From NCBI GenBank assembly GCA_014649555.1, contig BMTG01000015.1, positions 62,001 through 126,000 of the forward strand: a stretch of DNA of 64,000 nt, in the 5' to 3' direction. The translations under genes and the position numbers were made by a program. The notes under the pieces are model-generated. The model did no database searches. It had not been told where the DNA came from and saw nothing but the letters and a program-made list of their open reading frames with translations. The stretch is from Streptomyces globisporus. Its GTDB lineage: Bacteria; Actinomycetota; Actinomycetes; Streptomycetales; Streptomycetaceae. Below are positions 36,654 to 44,157 of this stretch, in pieces. Within the stretch, counting starts at the first letter, position 1. Each line of letters opens with the position of its first letter.

Positions 36654-37874
36654 ATGAACGCAACCTCTCTGCGCGGGGCCCTCCTCGCGGCCCTCGCGTG
36701 TGTGCTGGTGGGGGCATCCTTCACGGCCAACAGCGTCCTCGGCGACTATCCGTTCGCGGGCGGCCAGGCGCTCCGCTACGGGCTCGCCGCGCTGCTGCTC
36801 ATCCCGTTCCTGCGCCGCGATCCCGACTCCGCGACGGCCCGGCTCCGACGCCTCACCCGCCGCCAGTGGGGGCGGATCGCCCTGCTCGCCGCCGTGGGCA
36901 TGGTCGGGTTCAACCTGGCGGTCCTGACGGCGGAACAGACGGCGGAACCGGCTGTTCCGGGCGTCTTCGTGGGCTGTGCGCCGATCGTGGTCGGCGTGCT
37001 CGTCCCGCTGCGGGACGGCCGTCGTCCGTCCCGCGTCACGCTGTACGCGGCCGGCCTCGTCGCCGTCGGGGCGTTCACCGTCCAGGGCTGGGGGCGCACC
37101 GACCTGGCGGGCGTGCTGTTCTCGGTGGGCGCGCTCGCGGGCGAGGTCGGCTTCGCGGTCCTGGCCGTCCCGGTCCTGCGGCCGCTGGGTCCGAAGCTCC
37201 TCTCCGCGACGGTCTGCGGCGTCGCGGCCGTCGAGTCGGCGCTGCTCGGACTGCTGCTGGACGGCGGCTCGTTCCTGCGGGTCCCGACCGGCGGCGAGGC
37301 GACGGCCCTGCTCTGGCAGGCCGTCGTCGTCACCGTGATCGGGTTCGTCTGCTGGTACAGCGGGATGCAGCGCATCGGGGCGGAGCGCGCCACGCTCTTC
37401 TCCGGGCTGATCCCGGTCTCCGCCGCCCTGACCGCCCCCCTGGTCGGAGCCGGGACGTACGGCCTCGCGCAGGGCGTGGGAAGCCTCCTGGTCGGCGCCG
37501 GTGTGGCGTACGGCTCCGGCGTCCTCGGGCGGCGCGGGTCCTCCGGCGTACGGCAGGGGAGCCGCACGCCGGACGTCCCGCGCGACGGCTCAGCGGCTGG
37601 TGTCCAGGATGACGCGGGCCACGAGCGCCGGGTCGTCGTTCATCGGAACGTGCCCGCAGCCGGGCAGCCTGACGAGCCGGGCGTCGGGGATGACCCGCTT
37701 GGCGCGGACCCCCTGCCGGCGCAGCAGGATCCGGTCGCGGGTGCCCCAGGCGACGGTGACGGGGATGCCCTTCACGTCCTCGCCGAAGAAGGCGCCCCGG
37801 CCGACCGCCAGGGTCTGGTGGAAGCCGGTCGCCTCGCGCAGGGCGAGCGTCTCGGCGACGACGGCCTCCGGTGA
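36654..37874 (+). CDS. EamA/DMT family transporter with run-on tail
   Basis: A drug/metabolite exporter of ten predicted transmembrane segments in residues 1-300, beginning 'LAALACVLVGASFTAN' and including 'GFVCWYSGMQRIGAERATLFSGLIPVSAAL', the second EamA repeat. The frame stops only at 37874, adding about 105 residues (from 'RQGSRTPDVPRD') that are hydrophilic, not family-like and exactly antisense to the hydrolase gene at 37590. Family members end near residue 300, so a lost stop or a frameshift near 37540-37600 is likely. The MocR neighbour suggests a role in efflux of an amino acid or pyridine compound (inference). Confidence 0.7.
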   Translation: MNATSLRGALLAALACVLVGASFTANSVLGDYPFAGGQALRYGLAALLLIPFLRRDPDSATARLRRLTRRQWGRIALLAAVGMVGFNLAVLTAEQTAEPAVPGVFVGCAPIVVGVLVPLRDGRRPSRVTLYAAGLVAVGAFTVQGWGRTDLAGVLFSVGALAGEVGFAVLAVPVLRPLGPKLLSATVCGVAAVESALLGLLLDGGSFLRVPTGGEATALLWQAVVVTVIGFVCWYSGMQRIGAERATLFSGLIPVSAALTAPLVGAGTYGLAQGVGSLLVGAGVAYGSGVLGRRGSSGVRQGSRTPDVPRDGSAAGVQDDAGHERRVVVHRNVPAAGQPDEPGVGDDPLGADPLPAQQDPVAGAPGDGDGDALHVLAEEGAPADRQGLVEAGRLAQGERLGDDGLR

Positions 37875-38420
37875 ACGCCGACCGGGCCGGGCGTAGATGG
37901 TGCTGGTGAGAGCCGTCCGGCCCGCCGCACTGCCCGACAGGCGCTCGATGAGCGGCACCGGCAGGGCCAGTGCGCTCCGGCGCATCGCCCGCAGAGTGCC
38001 GAAGGCGTAACGCCGTTCAGCCTCCGTCCAGAAGCCCGCCGGGGACAGCGCGGTCACCGACCGCACCACCTCGGTGCGGCCGAGCTCCAGCGCGAGCAGC
38101 CCGCCCAGCGAGTTCCCGGCAACATGGGGGCGGTCCAGGCCGAGTTCGGCGCAGAAGGCGCCGAGGGTCGCCCCGACGGTCCCGAGATCGTACGGAACTC
38201 CGTCCGGCAGCGCGGGTGAGGTGCCGAAGCCGGGCAGGTCGACGGCGATCACGTCACGCTCGGCGGCCAGGATCCGCGTCACCGGGTCCCAGGCCTGCAG
38301 GTGGTGGCCGATGCCGTGCAGGAGCAGCAACGGTTCGCCCGAGCCGGTCCGTTCGTACGCGACCGAGACCGGACGGGGGCCGTCGGCCGTTGCGACGGTG
38401 AAGGAGACCGTGGTGGTCAT
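37590..38420 (-). CDS. Alpha/beta hydrolase
   Basis: A 276-residue alpha/beta hydrolase. The oxyanion segment is 'LLLLHGIGHHLQAW', the nucleophile elbow is 'VAGNSLGGLLALE' (Ser in GNSLGG), and the catalytic His is in 'GCGHVPMNDDP', with an Asp expected in 'WGTRDRI'. The substrate is unknown. GGGAG nine bases upstream supports the ATG at 38420. It is divergent from the sigma factor gene. Confidence 0.8.
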   Translation of the reverse strand: MTTTVSFTVATADGPRPVSVAYERTGSGEPLLLLHGIGHHLQAWDPVTRILAAERDVIAVDLPGFGTSPALPDGVPYDLGTVGATLGAFCAELGLDRPHVAGNSLGGLLALELGRTEVVRSVTALSPAGFWTEAERRYAFGTLRAMRRSALALPVPLIERLSGSAAGRTALTSTIYARPGRRSPEAVVAETLALREATGFHQTLAVGRGAFFGEDVKGIPVTVAWGTRDRILLRRQGVRAKRVIPDARLVRLPGCGHVPMNDDPALVARVILDTSR

Positions 38421-38542
38421 GCTGCTGCTCCCTGGAGTGGGTAGACATCTCGTCAACAACAATTACCGCCGGGTAGCTTGTAGTTCAAGAGGCCCGGCGA
38501 TTCCCGCTGGACACCCTGTGGCCCGTGGGCTGGTATGGATCG

Positions 38543-39427
38543 ATGACCGTCGACGTCGCGACCGAGATCTTCGAAGAGCACCGGCCCGTCCTCACCGGGG
38601 TCGCCTACCGCATGCTCGGCCGCGTCGCCGACGCCGAGGACGTCGTCCAGGAGGCGTGGCTCAGGTGGTCGGCGGCGGCACGCGAGGACGTCCGGGAGCC
38701 GCGCGCCTTCCTGGTGCGGATCACCACCCGGCTGGCCATCGACCGGCTCAGGCACCTCCAGTCGCGCCTGGAGACGTATCCGGGGACCTGGCTGCCGGAG
38801 CCGGTGGTCACGGACTTCGGCCCCACCCCGCCCGACACCGCGGAACGCGCGGTCCTCGCCGACTCCGTCTCGCTGGCCGTGCTGGTCGTGCTCGAATCGC
38901 TCTCGCCGCTGGAGCGCGCGGTGTTCGTGCTCCGGGAGGCCTTCGGATTCCCGTACGCCGAGATCGCCGCCGCCCTGGACCGCACCGAGGCGGCCGTCCG
39001 GCAGCTCGCGGGCCGCGCCAGGCGGCATGTGGAGGAGCGCAAACCGCGCTACGACGTGGACCCGGCCGAACGGCGCGACCTCACCGAACGCTTCCTGGCC
39101 GCCGCCTCCGGAGGCGGCATCGAGCAGCTGCTCGCCCTGCTGGCCCCGGACGTCCGGCTCGTCAGCGACGGCGGCGGCAAGGCGAAGGCGGCGCTGCGGA
39201 CCATCGAGACCGCGGACAAGGTCGGCCGCTTCCTCTTCACGGTGGCGGCCGGACTCGATCCCGACGGAGAGATCCGCGTCATGGAGCTCAACGGTGGACC
39301 CGCCGTGGTCTTCTTCACCGGAGGGAAAGCCGACACCGTCTTTCAGATCGAAGTCAGCCAAGGTGTCATTCAATGCGCCTATATCATTCGTAATCCGGAC
39401 AAGCTCTCCGGATTGCCCGTCGAATAG
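38543..39427 (+). CDS. ECF41-type sigma factor (SigJ-like)
   Basis: A 294-residue sigma-70 family factor: sigma region 2 ('RMLGRVADAEDVVQEAWLRW'), a region 4 ('EIAAALDRTEAAVRQLAGRARRHV') and a C-terminal SnoaL-like extension of about 110 residues. The extension carries the ECF41 signatures DGGGK near residue 210 and the terminal NPDKL block, and 'WLPEP' lies between regions 2 and 4. In ECF41 factors the extension acts as a built-in anti-sigma/activation domain, so no separate anti-sigma gene is expected and none is seen. GTG 38525 is an alternative start. The divergent hydrolase is its likely target. Confidence 0.85.
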   Translation: MTVDVATEIFEEHRPVLTGVAYRMLGRVADAEDVVQEAWLRWSAAAREDVREPRAFLVRITTRLAIDRLRHLQSRLETYPGTWLPEPVVTDFGPTPPDTAERAVLADSVSLAVLVVLESLSPLERAVFVLREAFGFPYAEIAAALDRTEAAVRQLAGRARRHVEERKPRYDVDPAERRDLTERFLAAASGGGIEQLLALLAPDVRLVSDGGGKAKAALRTIETADKVGRFLFTVAAGLDPDGEIRVMELNGGPAVVFFTGGKADTVFQIEVSQGVIQCAYIIRNPDKLSGLPVE

Positions 39428-39491
39428 CCGCACGTGCCACGGGCCCGCTCGGGTCCCATCCGCCCCACCGGCCTGCCGCGTGCCTGGTCAG

Positions 39492-39521
39492 AGCCCCGCC
39501 GTCCCTCACGATGGCGGGGCT
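39492..39521 (+). terminator. Terminator of the sigma factor gene
   Basis: A nine-base-pair stem (AGCCCCGCC with GGCGGGGCT) and 12-base loop followed by TTTG, 65 bases after the sigma factor stop. Confidence 0.75.
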
Positions 39522-39608
39522 TTGTGCTGCGCTCGCCTCACGGCACCACGAACGTCGTGTGAACGCTCTGCGCCAGAGTCCCGTTTCGCTCCGTCACGGA
39601 ATAAGGAT

Positions 39609-39642
39609 TGGTCTTGACCAAGGGGGTATGCCGTCCTAGGGT
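39609..39642 (+). promoter_or_regulatory. Promoter with dre-like operator for GntR gene
   Basis: TTGACC (39614-39619), a 17-base spacer and TAGGGT (39637-39642) make a near-consensus housekeeping promoter. The -35 box is inside TGGTCTTGACCA (39609-39620), which differs by one base from the TGGTCTAGACCA core recognised by the GntR/HutC protein DasR. The regulator encoded downstream could bind its own promoter here, or DasR could. Binding is inferred from the match only. Confidence 0.65.
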
Positions 39643-39713
39643 CTCCACTTAAGGCAGGAACCTTTAATAAATAACGTCGCGGAAATGGCGCCGGGCGATT
39701 GCGGAGGATCAGG

Positions 39714-40484
39714 GTGGGGACCACGCAGCTGGAATCGGTACAGGAGCCGAAGTACTGGCACCTCAAGACCGTGCTCAGTGAGGCACTCGACTCGGACTTT
39801 GCGGTGGGGGAGATCCTGCCCAACGAGCGGGACCTCGCGGCGCGGTTCGGCGTCGCGCGAGCCACGCTCCGGCAGGCCCTGGAGCAGCTCGAACTCGAAG
39901 GCAGGCTGCAACGCCGCCGCGGTGTCGGGACGACCGTCGCCCCACCGCGCGTGGGCGTCGCCGTCTCCACCGACCAGCGGGAATGGGCGGACGGCGTCGG
40001 CGACGAGGCCTGGCAGCCGCTCGACAGCACCACGGCCAAGGCCCCGGCGCCGGTGGCCGCGATGCTCGGAACGGACCCCGCCGAGGCGGTGCACGTGGTG
40101 CGCCGGATCCGTGACACCCAGGGGCAGGCGGTAGCGGCGGAGCTTCTCTACGTCCCCGCCTCCTCGGTCCCCGATCTCTCCGCCATCGAAGCCCCGTCCG
40201 GCCCGGTCCGCGCCCGGAGCGTCCTGCGCGAGCTGCACCGGCTCGGCCTCCAGGGCCAGGACCGCTCCGTCGAGCTCGGCTCCGCGCGGGCGGACGACGC
40301 CAAGGAGCTGGACCGGCTCCCCGGCGCCCCCGTCCTCGTCGTCACCACCCGCTACTTCACCGTGGACGGTACGGCGGCCGTCTCCGTCGCCACCTACCGC
40401 GCGGACACCTGCCGGCTCACCTTCGGTGACTCCGGCGCGCTGGAGATCAGCCACGACGAACAGCCCGAGCGCCAGGCCTCCTGA
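39714..40484 (+). CDS. GntR/HutC family regulator with UTRA domain
   Basis: A 256-residue regulator. The wHTH is at residues 15-75 ('YWHLKTVLSEALDSDFAVGEILPNERDLAARFGVARATLRQALEQL') and the UTRA ligand-binding domain fills the rest ('VHVVRRIRDTQGQAVAAELLYVP', 'LVVTTRYFTVDGTAAVSVATY'). UTRA proteins of this type, such as DasR, bind amino sugar phosphates. GGAGG six bases before GTG 39714 decides the start. Its promoter carries a dre-like site. No sugar transport or amino sugar genes lie next to it, so its targets may be elsewhere. Confidence 0.85.
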   Translation: MGTTQLESVQEPKYWHLKTVLSEALDSDFAVGEILPNERDLAARFGVARATLRQALEQLELEGRLQRRRGVGTTVAPPRVGVAVSTDQREWADGVGDEAWQPLDSTTAKAPAPVAAMLGTDPAEAVHVVRRIRDTQGQAVAAELLYVPASSVPDLSAIEAPSGPVRARSVLRELHRLGLQGQDRSVELGSARADDAKELDRLPGAPVLVVTTRYFTVDGTAAVSVATYRADTCRLTFGDSGALEISHDEQPERQAS

Positions 40485-40505
40485 CGCCTGCGGCCCGCTC
40501 GGCCT

Positions 40506-40559
40506 CGCGCCCGCCGTTCTCCCCGACGACTCCGGTCCTCGGGGAGAACGGCGGGCGCG
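40506..40559. terminator. Perfect 21-bp hairpin, bidirectional terminator
   Basis: Arms 40506-40526 and 40539-40559 are exact complements over 21 bases with a 12-base loop. It stands between the convergent GntR and ROK genes. Confidence 0.88.
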
Positions 40560-40680
40560 CGTCGTTCAAGCCCGCCTCGGTCCGCCTGCGTCCGCGGGGC
40601 TCCGTCCCGGCCCGCCCGCGCCCTGCCGCACGGTCAGCAGCGACCCGCCTCGTCCCTGCCCGCCCGGGTCCGCCGCAGGG

Positions 40681-41838
40681 TCAGCGGCGGGCCGTCACGG
40701 CTCCCTCGACGGCGAACAGCTCCTCTTCGACATGATCCAGCGCGAGCCGCAGCGCCCCTGTCGCGACGGCGGCCTCTCCGAGCAGCGACAGCGTCACCCG
40801 GGGCGGGCGCAGACAGTAGCGGGCCAGCTCCTTGCGCAGCGGCTCCAGCACCCCGTCCAGTCCGGCGGCCCAGCCGCCGACCACGACCAGCTCCGGGTCG
40901 AGCGCGAGCACCAGCGCCGCCACATCGTGCACCAGCCGCTGAAGGAACCGCTCGACCGCCGCCTGGGCCCCCGCGTCGCCCTCCTTGGCCTTGGCGAACA
41001 CCACGGCCACCGCCCGCTCGTCCAGCGGGTCCAGCGGAGTGTCCGTCGTCGACAGCAGATGCTCCGGCGTCAGCTCCCTGCCCAGCAGGTGCAGTGCGCC
41101 GATCTCCCCGGCGGCCCCGCCGAACCCCCGGTGCAGCCGCCCGCCGATCAAGGACCCCGCGCCGGGGCTCAGCCCCGCCAGCACGAAGACCACGTCGTCG
41201 GACTCGGTAGCCGCACCCTTCCAGTGCTCCGCCACCGCGGCGGCGTTGGCGTCGTTCTCGACGAGTACGGGGCAGCGGAACGAACGGCGCAGCCGCTCCC
41301 CGAGCGGGAGGCCGGTCCAGTCCGGCAACGCCGTACCCAGCCGCACGGTGCCGTCGGCCTCCACGATCCCGGGGCTGCCCACGCCGACCGCGCGGAGACT
41401 GCTCCGGGCCACTCCGGTGCGGCGCAGCACGTCCGCGATGACGGCCCGGACCTGGTCGAGCCGGTCGTCCGCGCCCGCCGTCTCCGACACCACGCGGGAG
41501 CCGGCCCCGATGATCCGCCCGTCCAGCCCCGAGATGAGCGCCGAGACCCGGTGCGGGCCGATCTCCACACCGAGGAGATGCCCCGCCTCGGCCCGGAAGC
41601 GGAACCTCCGGGCAGGGCGCCCCTGGCGTCGCGCCTCGCTCTCGTCGGGCACGGCCTCGACCACGAGACCCGCTTCGAAGAGCCCCTCGACGACCCCTTC
41701 GACCGTCGGCCGGGACAGCCCCGTGATCCGCGTCAGGTCCGTCAGCGTCGGCGCGCCGGCCCCCCTCAGGGCGTGCAGTACTACCGCGGAATTGATCCGC
41801 CGCAGCAGCGACGGGTCCCCACCGGTCAGCCGGCCCAC
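40681..41838 (-). CDS. ROK family transcriptional regulator
   Basis: A 385-residue repressor with an N-terminal winged helix ('LHALRGAGAPTLTDLTRITGLSRPTVEGVVEGLFEAGLV') and a ROK sugar-kinase-like domain ('VENDANAAAVAEHW', 'GFGGAAGEIGALH', 'LVVVGGWAAGLDGVL'). The zinc-binding CxCGxxGC motif found in many ROK proteins is missing after the GEIG segment, so it may not be an active kinase. GGGAGGAC six bases before GTG 41838 decides the start. ROK regulators respond to sugars; the target cannot be told here. Confidence 0.85.
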   Translation of the reverse strand: MGRLTGGDPSLLRRINSAVVLHALRGAGAPTLTDLTRITGLSRPTVEGVVEGLFEAGLVVEAVPDESEARRQGRPARRFRFRAEAGHLLGVEIGPHRVSALISGLDGRIIGAGSRVVSETAGADDRLDQVRAVIADVLRRTGVARSSLRAVGVGSPGIVEADGTVRLGTALPDWTGLPLGERLRRSFRCPVLVENDANAAAVAEHWKGAATESDDVVFVLAGLSPGAGSLIGGRLHRGFGGAAGEIGALHLLGRELTPEHLLSTTDTPLDPLDERAVAVVFAKAKEGDAGAQAAVERFLQRLVHDVAALVLALDPELVVVGGWAAGLDGVLEPLRKELARYCLRPPRVTLSLLGEAAVATGALRLALDHVEEELFAVEGAVTARR

Positions 41839-41971
41839 GGTATGTCCTCCCAGCTCGTGCGCATGTTCTGCCGGATCGTACTCGCTGGCCGGGACCCCTG
41901 CGACCAGCCGGGAAAGCCGGTATCGAGCCGCAACCTGGGTCGCCCGAAGCGACGAATCCGGACGACGCGGG

Positions 41972-42520
41972 TTACGAGCCGGGCCGGTCGGGCACGGCTT
42001 CCCGGAGCCGGGCGTACTCCTCGGCCATGGTCCGCACCGTCCAGTGGGCGTTGAGGCCGCTGGGGTTGGGAAGGGCCCACACCCGGGCCCCGCCGATCGT
42101 GCGGTCCTGGGGGCCGATACGGGCCTTGGGCTCGCCGAAGGCCGTGCGGTAGGCGGTGATGCCGACCACCGCGAGCCACTGCGGGGCGAGCCGTTCGACC
42201 TTGGCCGTCAGGGCGGCCCCGCCCGCGCGGAACTCCTCCGCGTCCAGCTCGTCCGCCCGGGCCGTGGCCCGCGCCACCACGTTGGTGATCCCGAGCCCGA
42301 GGCCGAGCAGCTCGCCCTGCTCCGCCGGACGCAACTGCCGCGGGGTGAAACCGGAACGGTGCAGCACCGGCCAGAACCGGTTCCCCGGGTGGGCGAAGTG
42401 GTGACCCGTCACCGCGGTCGTCAGGCTCGGGTTGATGCCGCAGAAAAGCACGCGCAGACCGCCCGCGGCCACATCGGGGACGATGCGGCCACGGGCGGCG
42501 TTCAGCTCTTCCGGCGTCAT
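41972..42520 (-). CDS. mug: G/U mismatch-specific DNA glycosylase Mug
   Basis: A 182-residue uracil-DNA glycosylase-superfamily enzyme that removes uracil or thymine opposite guanine. The signature motifs are 'VLFCGINPSLTT' (motif A, with Asn of GINPS activating water) and 'NPSGLNAHWT' (motif B). The ATG at 42520 has GGAAG just upstream, but this ATG is the last of three ATGs produced by a 17-bp tandem repeat; the first two open six-codon frames that end on the next ATG. Mug therefore may be translated by reinitiation. Confidence 0.9.
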   Translation of the reverse strand: MTPEELNAARGRIVPDVAAGGLRVLFCGINPSLTTAVTGHHFAHPGNRFWPVLHRSGFTPRQLRPAEQGELLGLGLGITNVVARATARADELDAEEFRAGGAALTAKVERLAPQWLAVVGITAYRTAFGEPKARIGPQDRTIGGARVWALPNPSGLNAHWTVRTMAEEYARLREAVPDRPGS

Positions 42521-42581
42521 ACGGCTTCCGGTGTCATGCGGCTTCGGGTGTCATGCCGCCTCGCGCGTCACACGGTGACGG
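42514..42581 (-). repeat. Four 17-bp repeats duplicating the mug start
   Basis: Units are 42514-42530, 42531-42547, 42548-42564 and 42565-42581; the inner two differ from the first at two to five positions and the fourth is more diverged. On the minus strand three units each contain a GGAAG- or GAGG-like site followed by ATGAC. ATG 42554 opens MTPEAA then stop, ATG 42537 opens MTPEAV then stop, and ATG 42520 is the start of Mug (MTPEEL), each stop overlapping the next ATG as ATGA. Confidence 0.85.
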
Positions 42582-42590
42582 CGGTGCCGG

Positions 42591-44033
42591 TCAGAGGATC
42601 GAGCCGGGGGTGTAGCCCGCGGCCTCGGGGTGCTGCTTGGCGATCTCCTCGATCCGGGCGACCAGCGACGTCACCTGGTCGCCGGCGGCACCCGTGAACG
42701 AGAGCTTGTCGGCCATCAGCTCGTCCAGCTGCGCACGGTCCAACGGGATCCGCTCGTCCGCGGCGAGCTTGTCGAGCAGTTCGTTGCGCTCGGCGCCCTG
42801 CTCCCGCATCGCGAGGGCGGAGGCGACCGCGTTCTCCTTGATCGCCTCGTGGGCCAGCTCACGGCCGACCCCGGCCCGTACGGCGCCCATCAGGACCTTG
42901 GTGGTGGCCAGGAAGGGGAGGTAGCGGTCCAGCTCGCGCGCCACGACCGCGGGGAACGCGCCGAACTCGTCCAGCACCGTCAGGAAGGTCTCCAGCAGGC
43001 CGTCGAACGCGAAGAACGCGTCCGGGAGCGCCACCCGGCGGACCACGGAGCAGGACACGTCGCCCTCGTTCCACTGGTCGCCCGCCAGCTCACCGGTCAT
43101 CGAGGCGTACCCGCGCAGGATCACCATCAGCCCGTTGACCCGCTCGCAGGAGCGCGTGTTCATCTTGTGCGGCATGGCGGACGAGCCGACCTGGCCGGGC
43201 TTGAAGCCCTCGGTCACCAGCTCGTGGCCCGCCATCAGCCGGACTGTCTTCGCCACCGATGAGGGCGCCGCGGCCAGCTGTACCAGGGCGGTGACCACGT
43301 CGTAGTCGAGCGACCGGGGGTAGACCTGGCCGACCGAGGTGAACGCCTCGGCGAAGCCGAGATGACCCGCGATGCGCTGCTCCAGGTCGGCGAGCTTGTC
43401 CGCGTCGCCGCCGAGCAGGTCCAGCATGTCCTGGGCCGTGCCGACCGGGCCCTTGATCCCGCGCAGGGGGTAGCGGGAGAGCAGGTCCTCCAGGCGGCCG
43501 TAGGCGACCAGCAGCTCGTCGGCGGCGGTCGCGAAGCGCTTGCCCAGCGTCGTCGCCTGCGCGGCGACGTTGTGGGAGCGTCCGGCGATCACCAGCTCGC
43601 GGTACTCCGCCGCGAGCTTGCCGAGCCGGGCCAGCACGGCCACGGTGCGGTCGCGCATCAGCTCCAGCGAGAGGCGGATCTGCAGCTGCTCGACGTTCTC
43701 CGTCAGGTCCCGGGAGGTCATGCCCTTGTGGACCTGCTCATGACCGGCGAGGGCGTTGAACTCCTCGATCCGGGCCTTCACGTCGTGCCGGGTGACCTTC
43801 TCGCGCTCGGCGATGGAGGCCAGGTCTACCTGGTCCAGCACCCGCTCGTAGTCGGCGAGCGCCGCGTCGGGCACCTCGATCCCGAGGTCCTTCTGAGCGC
43901 GCAGCACCGCCAGCCACAGCTGACGCTCCAGCTTCACCTTCTGCTCGGGGGACCAGAGGACGGCCAGCTCCGCGGAGGCGTAGCGGCCGGCCAGGACATT
44001 GGGGATGCGAGGCTTCGCAGACACGGCGTTCAC
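42591..44033 (-). CDS. purB: Adenylosuccinate lyase PurB
   Basis: A 480-residue enzyme of the fumarase/aspartase superfamily that cleaves SAICAR to AICAR and adenylosuccinate to AMP in purine synthesis. The signature 'VGSSAMPHKMNTRSCERV' holds the flexible catalytic loop Ser, and 'HKGMTSRDLTENVEQLQIRL' and 'IAGRSHNVAAQATTLGKR' the catalytic His region. GTG start at 44033; a GTG nine bases further in is possible, and neither has a strong ribosome binding site. It is flanked on both sides by 17-bp tandem repeats. Confidence 0.95.
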   Translation of the reverse strand: MNAVSAKPRIPNVLAGRYASAELAVLWSPEQKVKLERQLWLAVLRAQKDLGIEVPDAALADYERVLDQVDLASIAEREKVTRHDVKARIEEFNALAGHEQVHKGMTSRDLTENVEQLQIRLSLELMRDRTVAVLARLGKLAAEYRELVIAGRSHNVAAQATTLGKRFATAADELLVAYGRLEDLLSRYPLRGIKGPVGTAQDMLDLLGGDADKLADLEQRIAGHLGFAEAFTSVGQVYPRSLDYDVVTALVQLAAAPSSVAKTVRLMAGHELVTEGFKPGQVGSSAMPHKMNTRSCERVNGLMVILRGYASMTGELAGDQWNEGDVSCSVVRRVALPDAFFAFDGLLETFLTVLDEFGAFPAVVARELDRYLPFLATTKVLMGAVRAGVGRELAHEAIKENAVASALAMREQGAERNELLDKLAADERIPLDRAQLDELMADKLSFTGAAGDQVTSLVARIEEIAKQHPEAAGYTPGSIL

Positions 44034-44089
44034 GTAAAGGGATTCTACTGGCGGTTCGTGCAGGCCAGCGCCGCGCCCCCGTTTGTGGC

Positions 44090-44157
44090 TTGCTACGAAC
44101 GAGGGGCGGCTACGAGGGAGGGCCGGTCATGAGGGAGGGCCCGACTACGAGGGAGCG
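44090..44157 (-). repeat. Four 17-bp repeats at the GDSL gene 3' end
   Basis: Units are 44090-44106, 44107-44123, 44124-44140 and 44141-44157, based on CTACGAGGGAGGG. The last unit contains the TAG of the GDSL hydrolase gene (44145-44147). On the minus strand every unit repeats a TAG or TGA, so the region holds stops in several frames. It is the same unit length and copy number as the repeat on the other side of purB but a different sequence. Confidence 0.8.

Noticed and set aside
42514..44157. CRISPR-like reading of the repeats flanking purB
   Set aside because: Units are 17 bases directly adjacent with no spacers, and no cas genes are in the window.
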